The notes under the pieces are model-generated. The model saw only the letters and a list, made by a program, of their open reading frames with translations, made no database searches and was not told the origin of the DNA. From JANQIV01 sp050117315 (GTDB lineage Bacteria; Bacteroidota; Ignavibacteria; Ignavibacteriales; Melioribacteraceae), in the NCBI GenBank assembly GCA_050117315.1, contig JASFMY010000153.1, positions 1 through 14,654 of the forward strand: a stretch of DNA of 14,654 bases, given 5' to 3'. Each line of letters begins with the position of its first letter. Position 1 is the first letter of the stretch. This document shows, piece by piece, positions 7,694-14,115 of the stretch. The translations under genes and the position numbers were made by a program.

Positions 7694-8053
7694 TTAATTG
7701 TCAATGATTGCTTTTATTGAATTATTTAAAACCTCTTTTTGAGGCGGTTTGTTCAAGAATTCTATTGCACCTAATTTTTTGCATTCTTGTTTGGTTGATT
7801 CCTGAATATCCGCAGAGATTACAATCACAGGAACATTTATATTCTTTTCTTTCAATATTTTCAACAATTCTATCCCGGTGATTTTAGGCATTAATAAATC
7901 CAATAATACCAAATCCGGATTTTTATCATTAATTTTATCGAGCGCTTGCTGACCGTCTTGGGCTTCAATTATTTCAAAATCATCGGATTTTATCATATCA
8001 ATAATTCTCTTTCTTGAAAAATTAGAATCATCGCATATCAGCAGTTTTTTCAT
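7694..8053 (-). CDS. Stand-alone CheY-like response regulator receiver
   Basis: A single receiver domain of 119 residues with no output domain. The acidic pocket is D8-D9, the phospho-acceptor is D52 (L-V-L-L-D-L-L-M-P), the switch hydroxyl is S80 (V-I-V-I-S-A-D) and the conserved lysine is K102 in L-N-K-P-P. Start ATG 8053 follows a GAGGAG-type ribosome binding site about 6 nt upstream. It is first in the operon ahead of the CheC-type phosphatase and the PAS kinase. Together they look like a complete write/erase phosphorylation circuit whose output must act by protein contact. Candidate partners are outside the window, and a chemotaxis role is possible but not shown. Confidence 0.94.
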   Translation of the reverse strand: MKKLLICDDSNFSRKRIIDMIKSDDFEIIEAQDGQQALDKINDKNPDLVLLDLLMPKITGIELLKILKEKNINVPVIVISADIQESTKQECKKLGAIEFLNKPPQKEVLNNSIKAIIDN

Positions 8054-8290
8054 TACATCTCCTCAATTATTTTTTTGCTTTAATTATAATTATCGCAAAA
8101 TCTCAAAAATTATTAATAACTACTTTTGATAATTTCCTTTAAAATTGACGAAAGCTCTCATTTGAGTTATATTATACGTGACTTTCAGTCACATGTAAAT
8201 TCATGGAAAAGTATATTAAAAACACTAGCAGATTTAAGCAGAGGAAAAATTACGAAAGCGCAGATAAACCGTCTGGAGTTATACTTGTTG

Positions 8291-8416
8291 CAAATTGGTT
8301 TTGGGATTTTGCCATAAAGTTCTCTCTTTTTAAGACCTGCCCGCCGTACGAGACTTTGGGAGGCGGGGAGGATTTAGGTGAGTTCTAAATAAAAACTAAA
8401 TCCCAAAACCAATTTG
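8291..8416. repeat. 126-bp nested inverted repeat, MITE-like
   Basis: Perfect 19-bp arms: CAAATTGGTTTTGGGATTT at 8291-8309 and its exact reverse complement at 8398-8416, with an 88-bp spacer. Inside the spacer a GC-rich stem CCCGCC (8340-8345) / GGCGGG (8362-8367) forms a second level of symmetry, in a block far richer in G and C than its surroundings. CTTGT occurs just outside both ends (8284-8288 and 8418-8422), which could be a target duplication or chance. No coding sequence is needed to explain it. A non-autonomous transposable repeat or a large hairpin RNA are the candidates. Confidence 0.6.
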
Positions 8417-8553
8417 GCTTGTGTATATAAAGAAATTCTGTATAGATGATCTACCTGCCCAAAACTGTCCAGTTGAAAACGAGTTGATCGCTCTTTTGAT
8501 TACAACATTTCAAAAAATGAGAAAATAAGCAGAAAACTAACGAAATTTATGAC

Positions 8554-8578
8554 TACGGAGAATTTCTAACTCTCCGTA
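8554..8578. repeat. Perfect 8-bp hairpin
   Basis: TACGGAGA (8554-8561) and TCTCCGTA (8571-8578) are perfect inverted arms around a 9-nt loop. No T-tract follows on the plus strand, so it is not a canonical intrinsic terminator. Its role is unknown. Confidence 0.5.
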
Positions 8579-8661
8579 CCGAAAAGTAAAAGCTCGACTA
8601 CAGTAATAACAAGCTGTTTTAAGTTTTTTTGAAAACCAAATAATATTTATAAAAAAGGAAA

Positions 8662-8693
8662 TGAATATCGAAACTCATTATAATTGATATTCA
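8662..8693. promoter_or_regulatory. Dyad next to the fumC promoter
   Basis: TGAATATC (8662-8669) and GATATTCA (8686-8693) are perfect 8-bp inverted arms with a 16-nt spacer. They end one base before the predicted -35 box of fumC. That position suits an activator or repressor site, but no known regulator motif was recognised. Confidence 0.4.
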
Positions 8694-8694
8694 C

Positions 8695-8723
8695 TTGCCA
8701 TAAAGTTAATTTTACACTATAAA
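8695..8723 (+). promoter_or_regulatory. Sigma70-like promoter of fumC
   Basis: TTGCCA at 8695-8700 and TATAAA at 8718-8723 are separated by exactly 17 bp. Transcription would start near 8730, giving a very short leader before the GAGGAG ribosome binding site (8738-8743) and the ATG at 8752. This is the best promoter match in the window, although the housekeeping promoter consensus of this lineage may differ from the E. coli one. Confidence 0.55.
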
Positions 8724-8751
8724 CAATTTCATACCACGAGGAGATTTTTAA

Positions 8752-10143
8752 ATGGAATACAGAATTGAAACCGATACAATGGGGGAATTAAAAGTTCCGG
8801 CTGACCGCTATTACGGCGCACAGACGGCACGTTCATTAATGAATTTTAAAATTGGCTGGGAAAAATTTCCCAGGGAAATCATTAGAGCATTGGGCATTTT
8901 AAAGAAAGCAGCAGCAATGACAAACAAAGAACTGGGAATGTTGCAGGGTGATAAAGCTGAGTTGATAATTCAAGTTGCGGACGAGGTAATTGAAGGCAAA
9001 CTTGACGAACATTTCCCGTTAAGTGTTTGGCAGACCGGAAGCGGTACCCAGACAAACATGAATACAAACGAAGTGATTGCAAACCGCGCTATAGAAATTG
9101 CAGGAGGAGAACTGGGAAGCAAAAAGCCGGTACACCCGAATGATGATGTAAACAAAGCGCAGTCGTCAAACGATACCTTCCCTACTGCGATGCATATTGC
9201 TGCTGTTGAAGAAATCCACAAAAATCTTATTCCCAAAATCGCTAAACTTAAAGACGCACTTAACGCTAAATCAAATGAGTTCAAAGAAATAATCAAAATA
9301 GGCAGAACTCATTTAATGGACGCAGTTCCTTTAACTTTGGGGCAGGAATTTTCAGCTTATGTTGTGCAGCTTGAAAACGGGTTAACAAGAATTAACAACG
9401 CTTTGCCGAGATTAAAAGAATTGGCGCTGGGAGGTACTGCAGTGGGTACCGGGTTAAATACCCACAAAGATTTTGCAGTGAAAGCAGCCGGTAAAATTTC
9501 GGAAATTACCGGGCTAGCTTTTGTTTCTGCGCCAAACAAATTTGAAGCTCTTGCAGCACACGATGCAATTGTTGAAATGAGCGGGGTAATGAAAACCGTT
9601 GCTGCCTCGCTGATGAAAATTGCAAACGACATACGCTGGCTTGGTTCCGGGCCGAGATGCGGAATTGGTGAAATTCAACTTCCTGCAAACGAACCCGGAA
9701 GCTCAATTATGCCGGGTAAAGTTAATCCTACCCAGTCTGAAGCAATGACAATGGTATGTGCACAGGTTTTCGGAAATGACGTTGCAGTAAACTTCGGCGG
9801 TGCCAGCGGCAATTTTGAACTGAACGTTTTCAAACCGGTTATGATTTATAATCTTCTTCAATCAATTAGATTAATCGGAGATGCATGCGAAAGCTTTACC
9901 GATAACTGTGTTGTTGGAATAACGGTAAATAAAGAAAATGTTGAGTTTTATCTGAAAAATTCTCTAATGCTTGTTACTGCTTTGAATCCCCACATCGGCT
10001 ACGACAATGCTGCAAAGGTTGCTAAGAAAGCATTCAACGATAATTCTACACTAAAGAAAGCAGCAGTTGAACTCGGCTTATTAACCGAAGAAGAATTTGA
10101 TGAAAAAGTAAAACCGGAAAAAATGATCGGCCCGAAAGGTTAA
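8752..10143 (+). CDS. fumC: Class II fumarate hydratase
   Basis: This iron-free fumarase interconverts fumarate and L-malate in the TCA cycle. Its 463 residues span the whole aspartase/fumarase fold (E. coli FumC 467). The three conserved segments are present: S-G-T-Q-T-N-M-N-x-N-E-V near 97-108 with S-S-N-D-x-F-P-T-A-M-H at 138-148, G-R-T-H-L-M-D-A at 184-191 with catalytic H187, and the superfamily signature G-S-S-I-M-P-G-K-V-N-P at 316-326 carrying the mobile-loop serine. The last residues keep the K-M-x-G-P tail common in fumarases rather than aspartases. The start has GAGGAG 8 nt upstream. An own promoter and a hairpin after the stop suggest it can be transcribed as a single gene. Confidence 0.97.
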   Translation: MEYRIETDTMGELKVPADRYYGAQTARSLMNFKIGWEKFPREIIRALGILKKAAAMTNKELGMLQGDKAELIIQVADEVIEGKLDEHFPLSVWQTGSGTQTNMNTNEVIANRAIEIAGGELGSKKPVHPNDDVNKAQSSNDTFPTAMHIAAVEEIHKNLIPKIAKLKDALNAKSNEFKEIIKIGRTHLMDAVPLTLGQEFSAYVVQLENGLTRINNALPRLKELALGGTAVGTGLNTHKDFAVKAAGKISEITGLAFVSAPNKFEALAAHDAIVEMSGVMKTVAASLMKIANDIRWLGSGPRCGIGEIQLPANEPGSSIMPGKVNPTQSEAMTMVCAQVFGNDVAVNFGGASGNFELNVFKPVMIYNLLQSIRLIGDACESFTDNCVVGITVNKENVEFYLKNSLMLVTALNPHIGYDNAAKVAKKAFNDNSTLKKAAVELGLLTEEEFDEKVKPEKMIGPKG

Positions 10144-10156
10144 TTTATTCTAATAT

Positions 10157-10187
10157 AACCTCCTGAGTTCTTAAAACTTCGGAGGTT
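10157..10187 (+). terminator. Hairpin between fumC and the CDGSH gene
   Basis: AACCTCC (10157-10163) pairs with GGAGGTT (10181-10187). Inside, AGTT (10166-10169) pairs with AACT (10175-10178) around a CTTAA loop, with a 2x2 mismatch between the stems. No T-run follows, so termination may be weak or factor-dependent. It also contains an anti-Shine-Dalgarno-like CCTCC only about 45 nt before the CDGSH ribosome binding site, so a role in translation control is an alternative. Confidence 0.4.
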
Positions 10188-10218
10188 GGTGTTCCAAAAT
10201 AATTAGAAAGGAGGAAAT

Positions 10219-10455
10219 ATGTCTCAGCCTCTCATCTATCAAAAGAAATCAATTAGAATTGATATGGAACCCGGTAAATATTTTTGGTGTTCATGCGGAA
10301 AATCTTCAAATCAGCCGTATTGCGACGGTTCTCACAAGGGCAGCGAATTCAGTCCCGTTATGGTAGAAATTACTGAAGCCAAAAGAGTATCATGGTGCGC
10401 ATGTAAAATGACGGGAAACAAACCATTCTGCGACGGCACACACAGAACTTTGTAA
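10219..10455 (+). CDS. Double-CDGSH iron-sulfur protein
   Basis: A 78-residue protein made of two CDGSH-type motifs in tandem. Motif 1 has C24, C26, C35 and H39 (C-S-C-G-x(8)-C-D-G-S-H). Motif 2 has C60, C62, C71 and H75 (C-A-C-x(8)-C-D-G-T-H). Each should hold one 2Fe-2S cluster with three cysteines and one histidine, as in the mitoNEET family. There is no membrane anchor or signal peptide, so it is a soluble cytosolic redox or cluster-transfer protein. The ribosome binding site AAAGGAGG at 10207-10214 is very strong, suggesting high expression. The exact partner is unknown; the neighbours are central carbon enzymes, which gives little guidance. Confidence 0.93.
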   Translation: MSQPLIYQKKSIRIDMEPGKYFWCSCGKSSNQPYCDGSHKGSEFSPVMVEITEAKRVSWCACKMTGNKPFCDGTHRTL

Positions 10456-10456
10456 G

Positions 10457-10495
10457 GAGATTTATTGAAATAATAATATCTCTGCTAATTTTTTT
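10457..10495 (+). terminator. Weak intrinsic terminator after the CDGSH gene
   Basis: GAGAT (10457-10461) pairs with ATCTC (10478-10482) and TTATT with AATAA inside it, with one bulged base and a GAAAT loop. A run of seven T follows at 10489-10495. The stem is AT-rich, so it would be weak. Confidence 0.35.
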
Positions 10496-10562
10496 CCTTC
10501 ATTCTTTGTATCTTTGCAGTTAAAAAAATTTGAATTAGAGGTCAATTACGACGGAAAATACA

Positions 10563-10904
10563 GTGGGTGAAATTATATTAAATATTTACCTGGTCATTAA
10601 TAACGGTTTGGTTGTTTCTTTCAAGGCAAAGGCCTATGAGAAAACCGGGAGCGATGAAGAAAAAATCAAATACTTGAAGGGATGCGCTGCTGAAGATTTT
10701 CAAAATGCATATGTTTTTGATGCACCTGTAAATAGGATGGGCAACTATATGAGCTACAACAAATTTAACAAACTGGAAATGCAGGGTATGCACTATCAAT
10801 TGTTTGAAGGAATTTTTTCAAAATTTGATATTCCCGATAACCCGTTGATATGTGTTACACCTGTTGTTGATGGTAAGATATTGGCTAATACTAATATAAA
10901 ATAA
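10563..10904 (+). CDS. Unrecognised small protein, 113 residues
   Basis: I do not recognise this protein. It is a mixed alpha/beta-looking sequence without a signal peptide or membrane span. A hydrophobic strand (I-Y-L-V-I-N-N-G-L-V-V-S-F) comes first, then a charged segment with G-S-D-E-E-K-I-K-Y-L-K-G-C. A tyrosine- and asparagine-rich middle (M-G-N-Y-M-S-Y-N-K-F-N-K) follows, then the end N-P-L-I-C-V-T-P-V-V-D-G-K-I. The start is uncertain. GTG at 10563 has no ribosome binding site. The frame stays open back to 10539, and AGAGG at 10537-10541 lies close to an in-frame ATT at 10545, which would add six residues. It sits 17 bp before tkt and is probably co-transcribed with it. Codon use resembles that of its neighbours, so it looks native. 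Confidence 0.6.
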   Translation: MGEIILNIYLVINNGLVVSFKAKAYEKTGSDEEKIKYLKGCAAEDFQNAYVFDAPVNRMGNYMSYNKFNKLEMQGMHYQLFEGIFSKFDIPDNPLICVTPVVDGKILANTNIK

Positions 10905-10921
10905 ATTATAGGATTACTGTC

Positions 10922-12922
10922 ATGAGTTTAAATAAGGAACTTGAACAAAAGTGTATCAACACTATCAGATTTTTAGCAGTGGACGGAGTTCAAAAAGCAA
11001 AATCAGGTCACCCGGGAATGCCGATGGGGTGTGCGCCGATTGCATTCAAACTTTATTCACAAATAATGAAACATAATCCGCAGAATCCCAAATGGCTTAA
11101 CAGGGACAGGTTTATCCTGTCAGCGGGTCACGGAAGTATGCTGCTTTACAGTTCATTACACCTATCCGGTTATGATGTTTCGATGGATGATCTAAAAAGC
11201 TTTCGCCAGTGGAAAAGTAAAACCCCTGGTCACCCGGAATTCGGCTTAACACCAGGCGTTGAAACCACTACCGGTCCTCTCGGGCAGGGAATAAGCAATG
11301 CAATAGGTATGGCTGCGGCTTATGAATATCTTGCAGATACCTTTAACAAAGACGATATCAAAATTTTAGATCATTTTATTTATGTAATTGCAAGTGACGG
11401 TGATTTGATGGAAGGGGTCTCGCACGAAACATCATCATTTGCAGGGCATAATAAATTAGGCAGATTGATTGTTTTTTATGATAACAACAAGATAACTATT
11501 GACGGCGATCTATCACTTTCAATGTCCGAAGACGTTGCTAAAAGATATGAAGGATACGGTTGGCAGGTACTTTACATTAACGATGTGAACGATACAGACC
11601 AGATTGATAAAGCAGTTGAAGAAGCAAAGAGCGATCTTAGCCGTCCTACAATAATTGTTACAAATACCGTTATCGGTTACGGAAGCCCGAACAAACAGGG
11701 CAAGTCATCTTCACACGGTTCGCCTCTCGGTGACGAAGAAGTAGCACTTGCAAAGAAAAACCTGGGGTGGGCGGAAGATAAATTCTTTTACGTACCTGAA
11801 GATGTGAGTGAGTATTTTGGGAAGATAAAAGATAAAGGACAAAAGTTAGAAGAAGAATGGAACAGTCTTTTTGAAGAATATAAATCACAATATCCCGAAG
11901 ATGCGGAAATGTTTAAAAAATATTTTGAAGGCGGATTTGAAGAATGGAAAGACGCTTTGCCTAAATTTGAAAACTACGGCGAAGGACTCGCAACTAGAGC
12001 CGCTTCCGGTAAAGTTATAAGCGCAATTGCACCCAAGCTGCCTAACCTTGTCGGCGGTTCTGCTGATCTGACACCGTCAAACAATACAAGATATGATGAT
12101 GTGGAAAATTACTCTGCCGACAAACGCGGGAAATATTTCAGGTTCGGTATACGCGAACATGCAATGGCAAGTATAATGAACGGCGTATGTATATACGGCG
12201 GACTCGAAATTTACGGCGGAACATTTTTCGTCTTCTCGGATTACTTGCGTCCTGCCGTAAGATTGGCTTCTTTGTCGCATGTTAAGCCAATTTATATTTT
12301 CACACACGACAGCGTAGGTTTGGGCGAAGATGGTCCTACCCACCAGCCAATCGAACACATGGCTGCACTAAGGGCAATTCCCGGTGTTGTTGATATCAGG
12401 CCGGCTGATGCGAACGAAACAGTTTATGCATGGAAAGTAGCCTTAGAACACAAAGGAAGTCCGGTTGCATTAATGCTGTCCCGCCAGAAAATTACTATTG
12501 CAGACAGAACAAAGTATGCTTCTGCCGAAGGAGTAAAAAAAGGTGCTTATATATTAAAAGATACCGAAGGCACGCCGGATATAATTTTAATGGCAAGCGG
12601 TTCCGAAGTTGCATTGATACTTGAGGCAGCCGAAGAACTGTCAAAACAAAATATTAAAGCTAGAGTTGTAAGCTTCCCGAGCTGGGGATTATTTGAAAAA
12701 CAAAGCGACGAATACAAAAACAGCGTGTTGGCGAAAGACGTAAAAGCCAAACTAGCCGTTGAAGCAGGCGTATCTTTTGGCTGGCACAAATATATCGGCG
12801 ATAACGGCGATATTATCAGTATTGAAAAATTCGGAGATTCTGCGCCGTACCAAACAATATTTGAAGAATACGGCTTTAATGTTGAGAATGTTGTCAGTAA
12901 AGCGAAAGCGTTGATCAAATAG
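10922..12922 (+). CDS. tkt: Transketolase
   Basis: This thiamine-diphosphate enzyme of the non-oxidative pentose phosphate pathway moves two-carbon units between sugar phosphates. It has 666 residues (E. coli TktA 663). H30 (S-G-H-P-G-M-P-M-G) and H70 lie in the substrate channel. The ThDP/metal motif is A-S-D-G-D-L-M-E-G at 157-165, followed by N-N-K-I-T-I-D-G. The pyrimidine-binding domain shows F-R-F-G-I-R-E-H-A-M and T-H-D-S-V-G-L-G-E-D-G-P-T-H-Q-P. The C-terminal domain ends at L-I-K. The ribosome binding site is weak (AGGA). The final ~48 codons are duplicated 1113 bp downstream, so the present 3' end may have been replaced by an inserted segment; the reading frame is intact and the enzyme should be active. 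Confidence 0.97.
   Translation: MSLNKELEQKCINTIRFLAVDGVQKAKSGHPGMPMGCAPIAFKLYSQIMKHNPQNPKWLNRDRFILSAGHGSMLLYSSLHLSGYDVSMDDLKSFRQWKSKTPGHPEFGLTPGVETTTGPLGQGISNAIGMAAAYEYLADTFNKDDIKILDHFIYVIASDGDLMEGVSHETSSFAGHNKLGRLIVFYDNNKITIDGDLSLSMSEDVAKRYEGYGWQVLYINDVNDTDQIDKAVEEAKSDLSRPTIIVTNTVIGYGSPNKQGKSSSHGSPLGDEEVALAKKNLGWAEDKFFYVPEDVSEYFGKIKDKGQKLEEEWNSLFEEYKSQYPEDAEMFKKYFEGGFEEWKDALPKFENYGEGLATRAASGKVISAIAPKLPNLVGGSADLTPSNNTRYDDVENYSADKRGKYFRFGIREHAMASIMNGVCIYGGLEIYGGTFFVFSDYLRPAVRLASLSHVKPIYIFTHDSVGLGEDGPTHQPIEHMAALRAIPGVVDIRPADANETVYAWKVALEHKGSPVALMLSRQKITIADRTKYASAEGVKKGAYILKDTEGTPDIILMASGSEVALILEAAEELSKQNIKARVVSFPSWGLFEKQSDEYKNSVLAKDVKAKLAVEAGVSFGWHKYIGDNGDIISIEKFGDSAPYQTIFEEYGFNVENVVSKAKALIK
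12771..12913 (+). repeat. Left copy of the duplicated tkt 3' end (143 bp direct repeat)
   Basis: This in-gene segment recurs at 13884-14026 in the same orientation, offset by 1113 bp. By hand alignment, 132 of 143 positions match, including an unbroken 62-bp run (12842-12903 = 13955-14016) and a 35-bp run (12797-12831). Similarity fades right before the codons for G-W-H-K and three codons before the stop. Confidence 0.92.
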
Positions 12923-13454
12923 AATCCACTTTTTAATGGTCACGGTGCGACCGTGACCACAATTAAATGCCCCACTGTTTTTTGAGTCGAGAAGAGCCTG
13001 TCCACAATTTTTTAGCAGAGTTCTCGAATTAGAAACGACCTTCATAGAATTAAATTAATTAAAAATTCACTTTTATAAAAGCTTTATTAATCGTATTTTA
13101 AGTAAAAATATAAGAACATGATATGATTCTGGGAATATTAAAAAAGGTATTTCCTTCAGAATAAAAAAGTATTTCTCTTTTCCTTCCCGATTACATTGCT
13201 CATTGATATGATTTAGTAGTTAAATTGTTTCTTTATGATCAATTCCGAACTTCTCCGGTTCTTAAAAGTATTATCAAAGTAATGAGGTAGTAATGGTAAA
13301 GTTAATTGGTTTTATTAGATGTAGACTGCCTCCGGTAAAAATTTTGATCTTGTTTAATAGCAGGATAAAGGCAATGATTTTAAGCAAATGTTATAGGTAA
13401 ATACTAGAGCTTATAAAGGTTAATTCTAACAACTAAAATATTTAAGGAGACAAA
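12923..13454. other. 532-bp AT-rich gap between tkt and the AidA-like gene
   Basis: No gene is seen on either strand. The only strong structure is the GC-rich hairpin at 12937-12959. A long-range 7-bp pairing TCGAGAA/TTCTCGA (12987-12993 with 13021-13027) is weak. The rest is unusually AT-rich and could be decayed sequence, a long leader for the next gene, or an untranslated RNA. No promoter boxes could be placed with confidence. Confidence 0.6.
12937..12959 (+). repeat. Perfect 10-bp GC-rich hairpin after tkt
   Basis: TGGTCACGGT (12937-12946), a GCG loop and ACCGTGACCA (12950-12959) form a perfect stem starting 14 bp after the tkt stop. There is no T-tract after it (CAATTAAATG follows), so it is not a standard intrinsic terminator. 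A REP-type palindrome, an RNA-protecting 3' hairpin, or a factor-assisted stop are possible. Confidence 0.7.
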
Positions 13455-13838
13455 ATGGCAATTAGAAGAGTAAAAATTGTAATCGACACTGAAAGTCTAA
13501 AATCAGGGGCTACAACTGCTAGTTGTATTTACATGCTGGCTCCGAGTGATATGAACCCATATAATCAGGGGCAAGACGAATTGGGGGTTACTGTTAATAA
13601 CGGTGATTCAGTAATTTGGAGTCCGTGTGGATTCGATCCAAGTATACCGATAAAGTTAAAAGCAAATGCGAATCCAGGTGTCTTAACTACCAATATGGAA
13701 GCAACTTATAATGATGATGGAACTGTAACCGCTTTAGCCACAAAAACTTGCAATAGTGCAATTTATAGATTTGCATTTGTGGTAGATGATGATGATTACG
13801 ACCCTTATTCATGGGACCCATATATCACAATAGAATGA
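13455..13838 (+). CDS. Small AidA/PixA-like (inclusion body family) protein
   Basis: A 127-residue protein with a strong ribosome binding site (AAGGAG at 13444-13449). The pattern resembles the AidA/PixA inclusion-body family. V-K-I-V-I-D-T-E at 6-13 is the opening strand, I-Y-M at 25-27 follows, and V-N-N-G-D-S-V-I-W at 47-55 is the central G-D-x-x-x-W motif. The tail is Y-R-F-A-F near 104-108, closing with S-W-D-P-Y-I-T-I at 119-126. Known members are often nearer 170-190 residues, so this is a compact form. No signal peptide or membrane span is seen; three cysteines (24, 58, 99) are present. PixA forms crystalline inclusions in Xenorhabdus and AidA is quorum-regulated in Burkholderia, but the biochemical function of the family is not settled. 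It lies between the two tkt 3'-end copies, so it is probably carried cargo. The family call rests on motif memory only. Confidence 0.6.
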   Translation: MAIRRVKIVIDTESLKSGATTASCIYMLAPSDMNPYNQGQDELGVTVNNGDSVIWSPCGFDPSIPIKLKANANPGVLTTNMEATYNDDGTVTALATKTCNSAIYRFAFVVDDDDYDPYSWDPYITIE

Positions 13839-13883
13839 AAATAATAAATTGTTATAAGTTATGTAGAAAGCTTATACAGATAA

Positions 13884-14032
13884 TATTTCTTGGCTGGCAC
13901 AAATACATTGGCGATAACGGCGATATTATCAGTATTGAAAAATTTGGAGAACCCGCGCCGTACCAAACAATATTTGAAGAATACGGCTTTAATGTTGAGA
14001 ATGTTGTCAGTAAAGCCAAAGCATTATTGTAA
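13884..14032 (+). pseudogene. Second, displaced copy of the tkt 3' end
   Basis: Encodes G-W-H-K-Y-I-G-D-N-G-D-I-I-S-I-E-K-F-G followed by the rest of the transketolase C-terminus to L-L-stop. It matches residues 620-664 of the tkt in this window except D-S changed to E-P. Of the eight codons that differ between G-W-H-K and the shared leucine, six are synonymous third-base changes. It lacks the ThDP and pyrimidine domains and cannot work as an enzyme. The frame continues upstream into unrelated codons, with an ATG at 13835 overlapping the AidA-like stop as ATGA. A chimeric peptide of about 65 residues could therefore be translated, but this is probably accidental. It is followed at 84 bp by a strong terminator, as if it were the original end of tkt. 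Confidence 0.9.
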
Positions 14033-14115
14033 AATGCCTGCCGTAGTTTTTAAGCTAAAGTAGGTTTTACTGAGCGGAGACGAAGTAAAGAAAGTCAATC
14101 CTAAAGTAATGATTT

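Larger units (their letters stand above)
8054..8661. other. Intergenic region with no convincing gene
   Basis: Divergent spacer between the receiver operon and fumC. Two short open frames exist (TTG at 8126 to 8317, and ATG at 8203 to 8388), but they overlap each other, have no ribosome binding site and resemble nothing I know. Visible structure is a small stem GTGACT/AGTCAC at 8178-8192, the nested inverted repeat at 8291-8416 and a hairpin at 8554-8578. The promoter of the receiver operon should lie around 8080-8200 on the minus strand, but no pair of boxes with good spacing could be chosen. Confidence 0.6.

Noticed and set aside
8126..8388. Two overlapping small open frames of 61 and 63 residues upstream of fumC
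   Set aside because: They have no ribosome binding site, one starts with TTG, they overlap in different frames, and their 3' parts lie in an inverted repeat. No known domain is visible.
8054..8751. CRISPR array, tRNA or rRNA in the intergenic regions
   Set aside because: No regularly spaced direct repeats and no cloverleaf or ribosomal RNA sequence were seen here or in the other gaps.
12547..13045. Minus-strand open frames across the tkt end and the following gap
   Set aside because: They are mirror frames of the tkt coding sequence with no ribosome binding site or recognisable domain.
13811..14032. Open frame joining the end of the AidA-like region to the tkt C-terminus as a possible fusion protein
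   Set aside because: Its upstream part is out-of-frame sequence from the AidA-like gene and spacer, and only the displaced tkt end is real homology. The ATGA overlap at 13835 may be chance.
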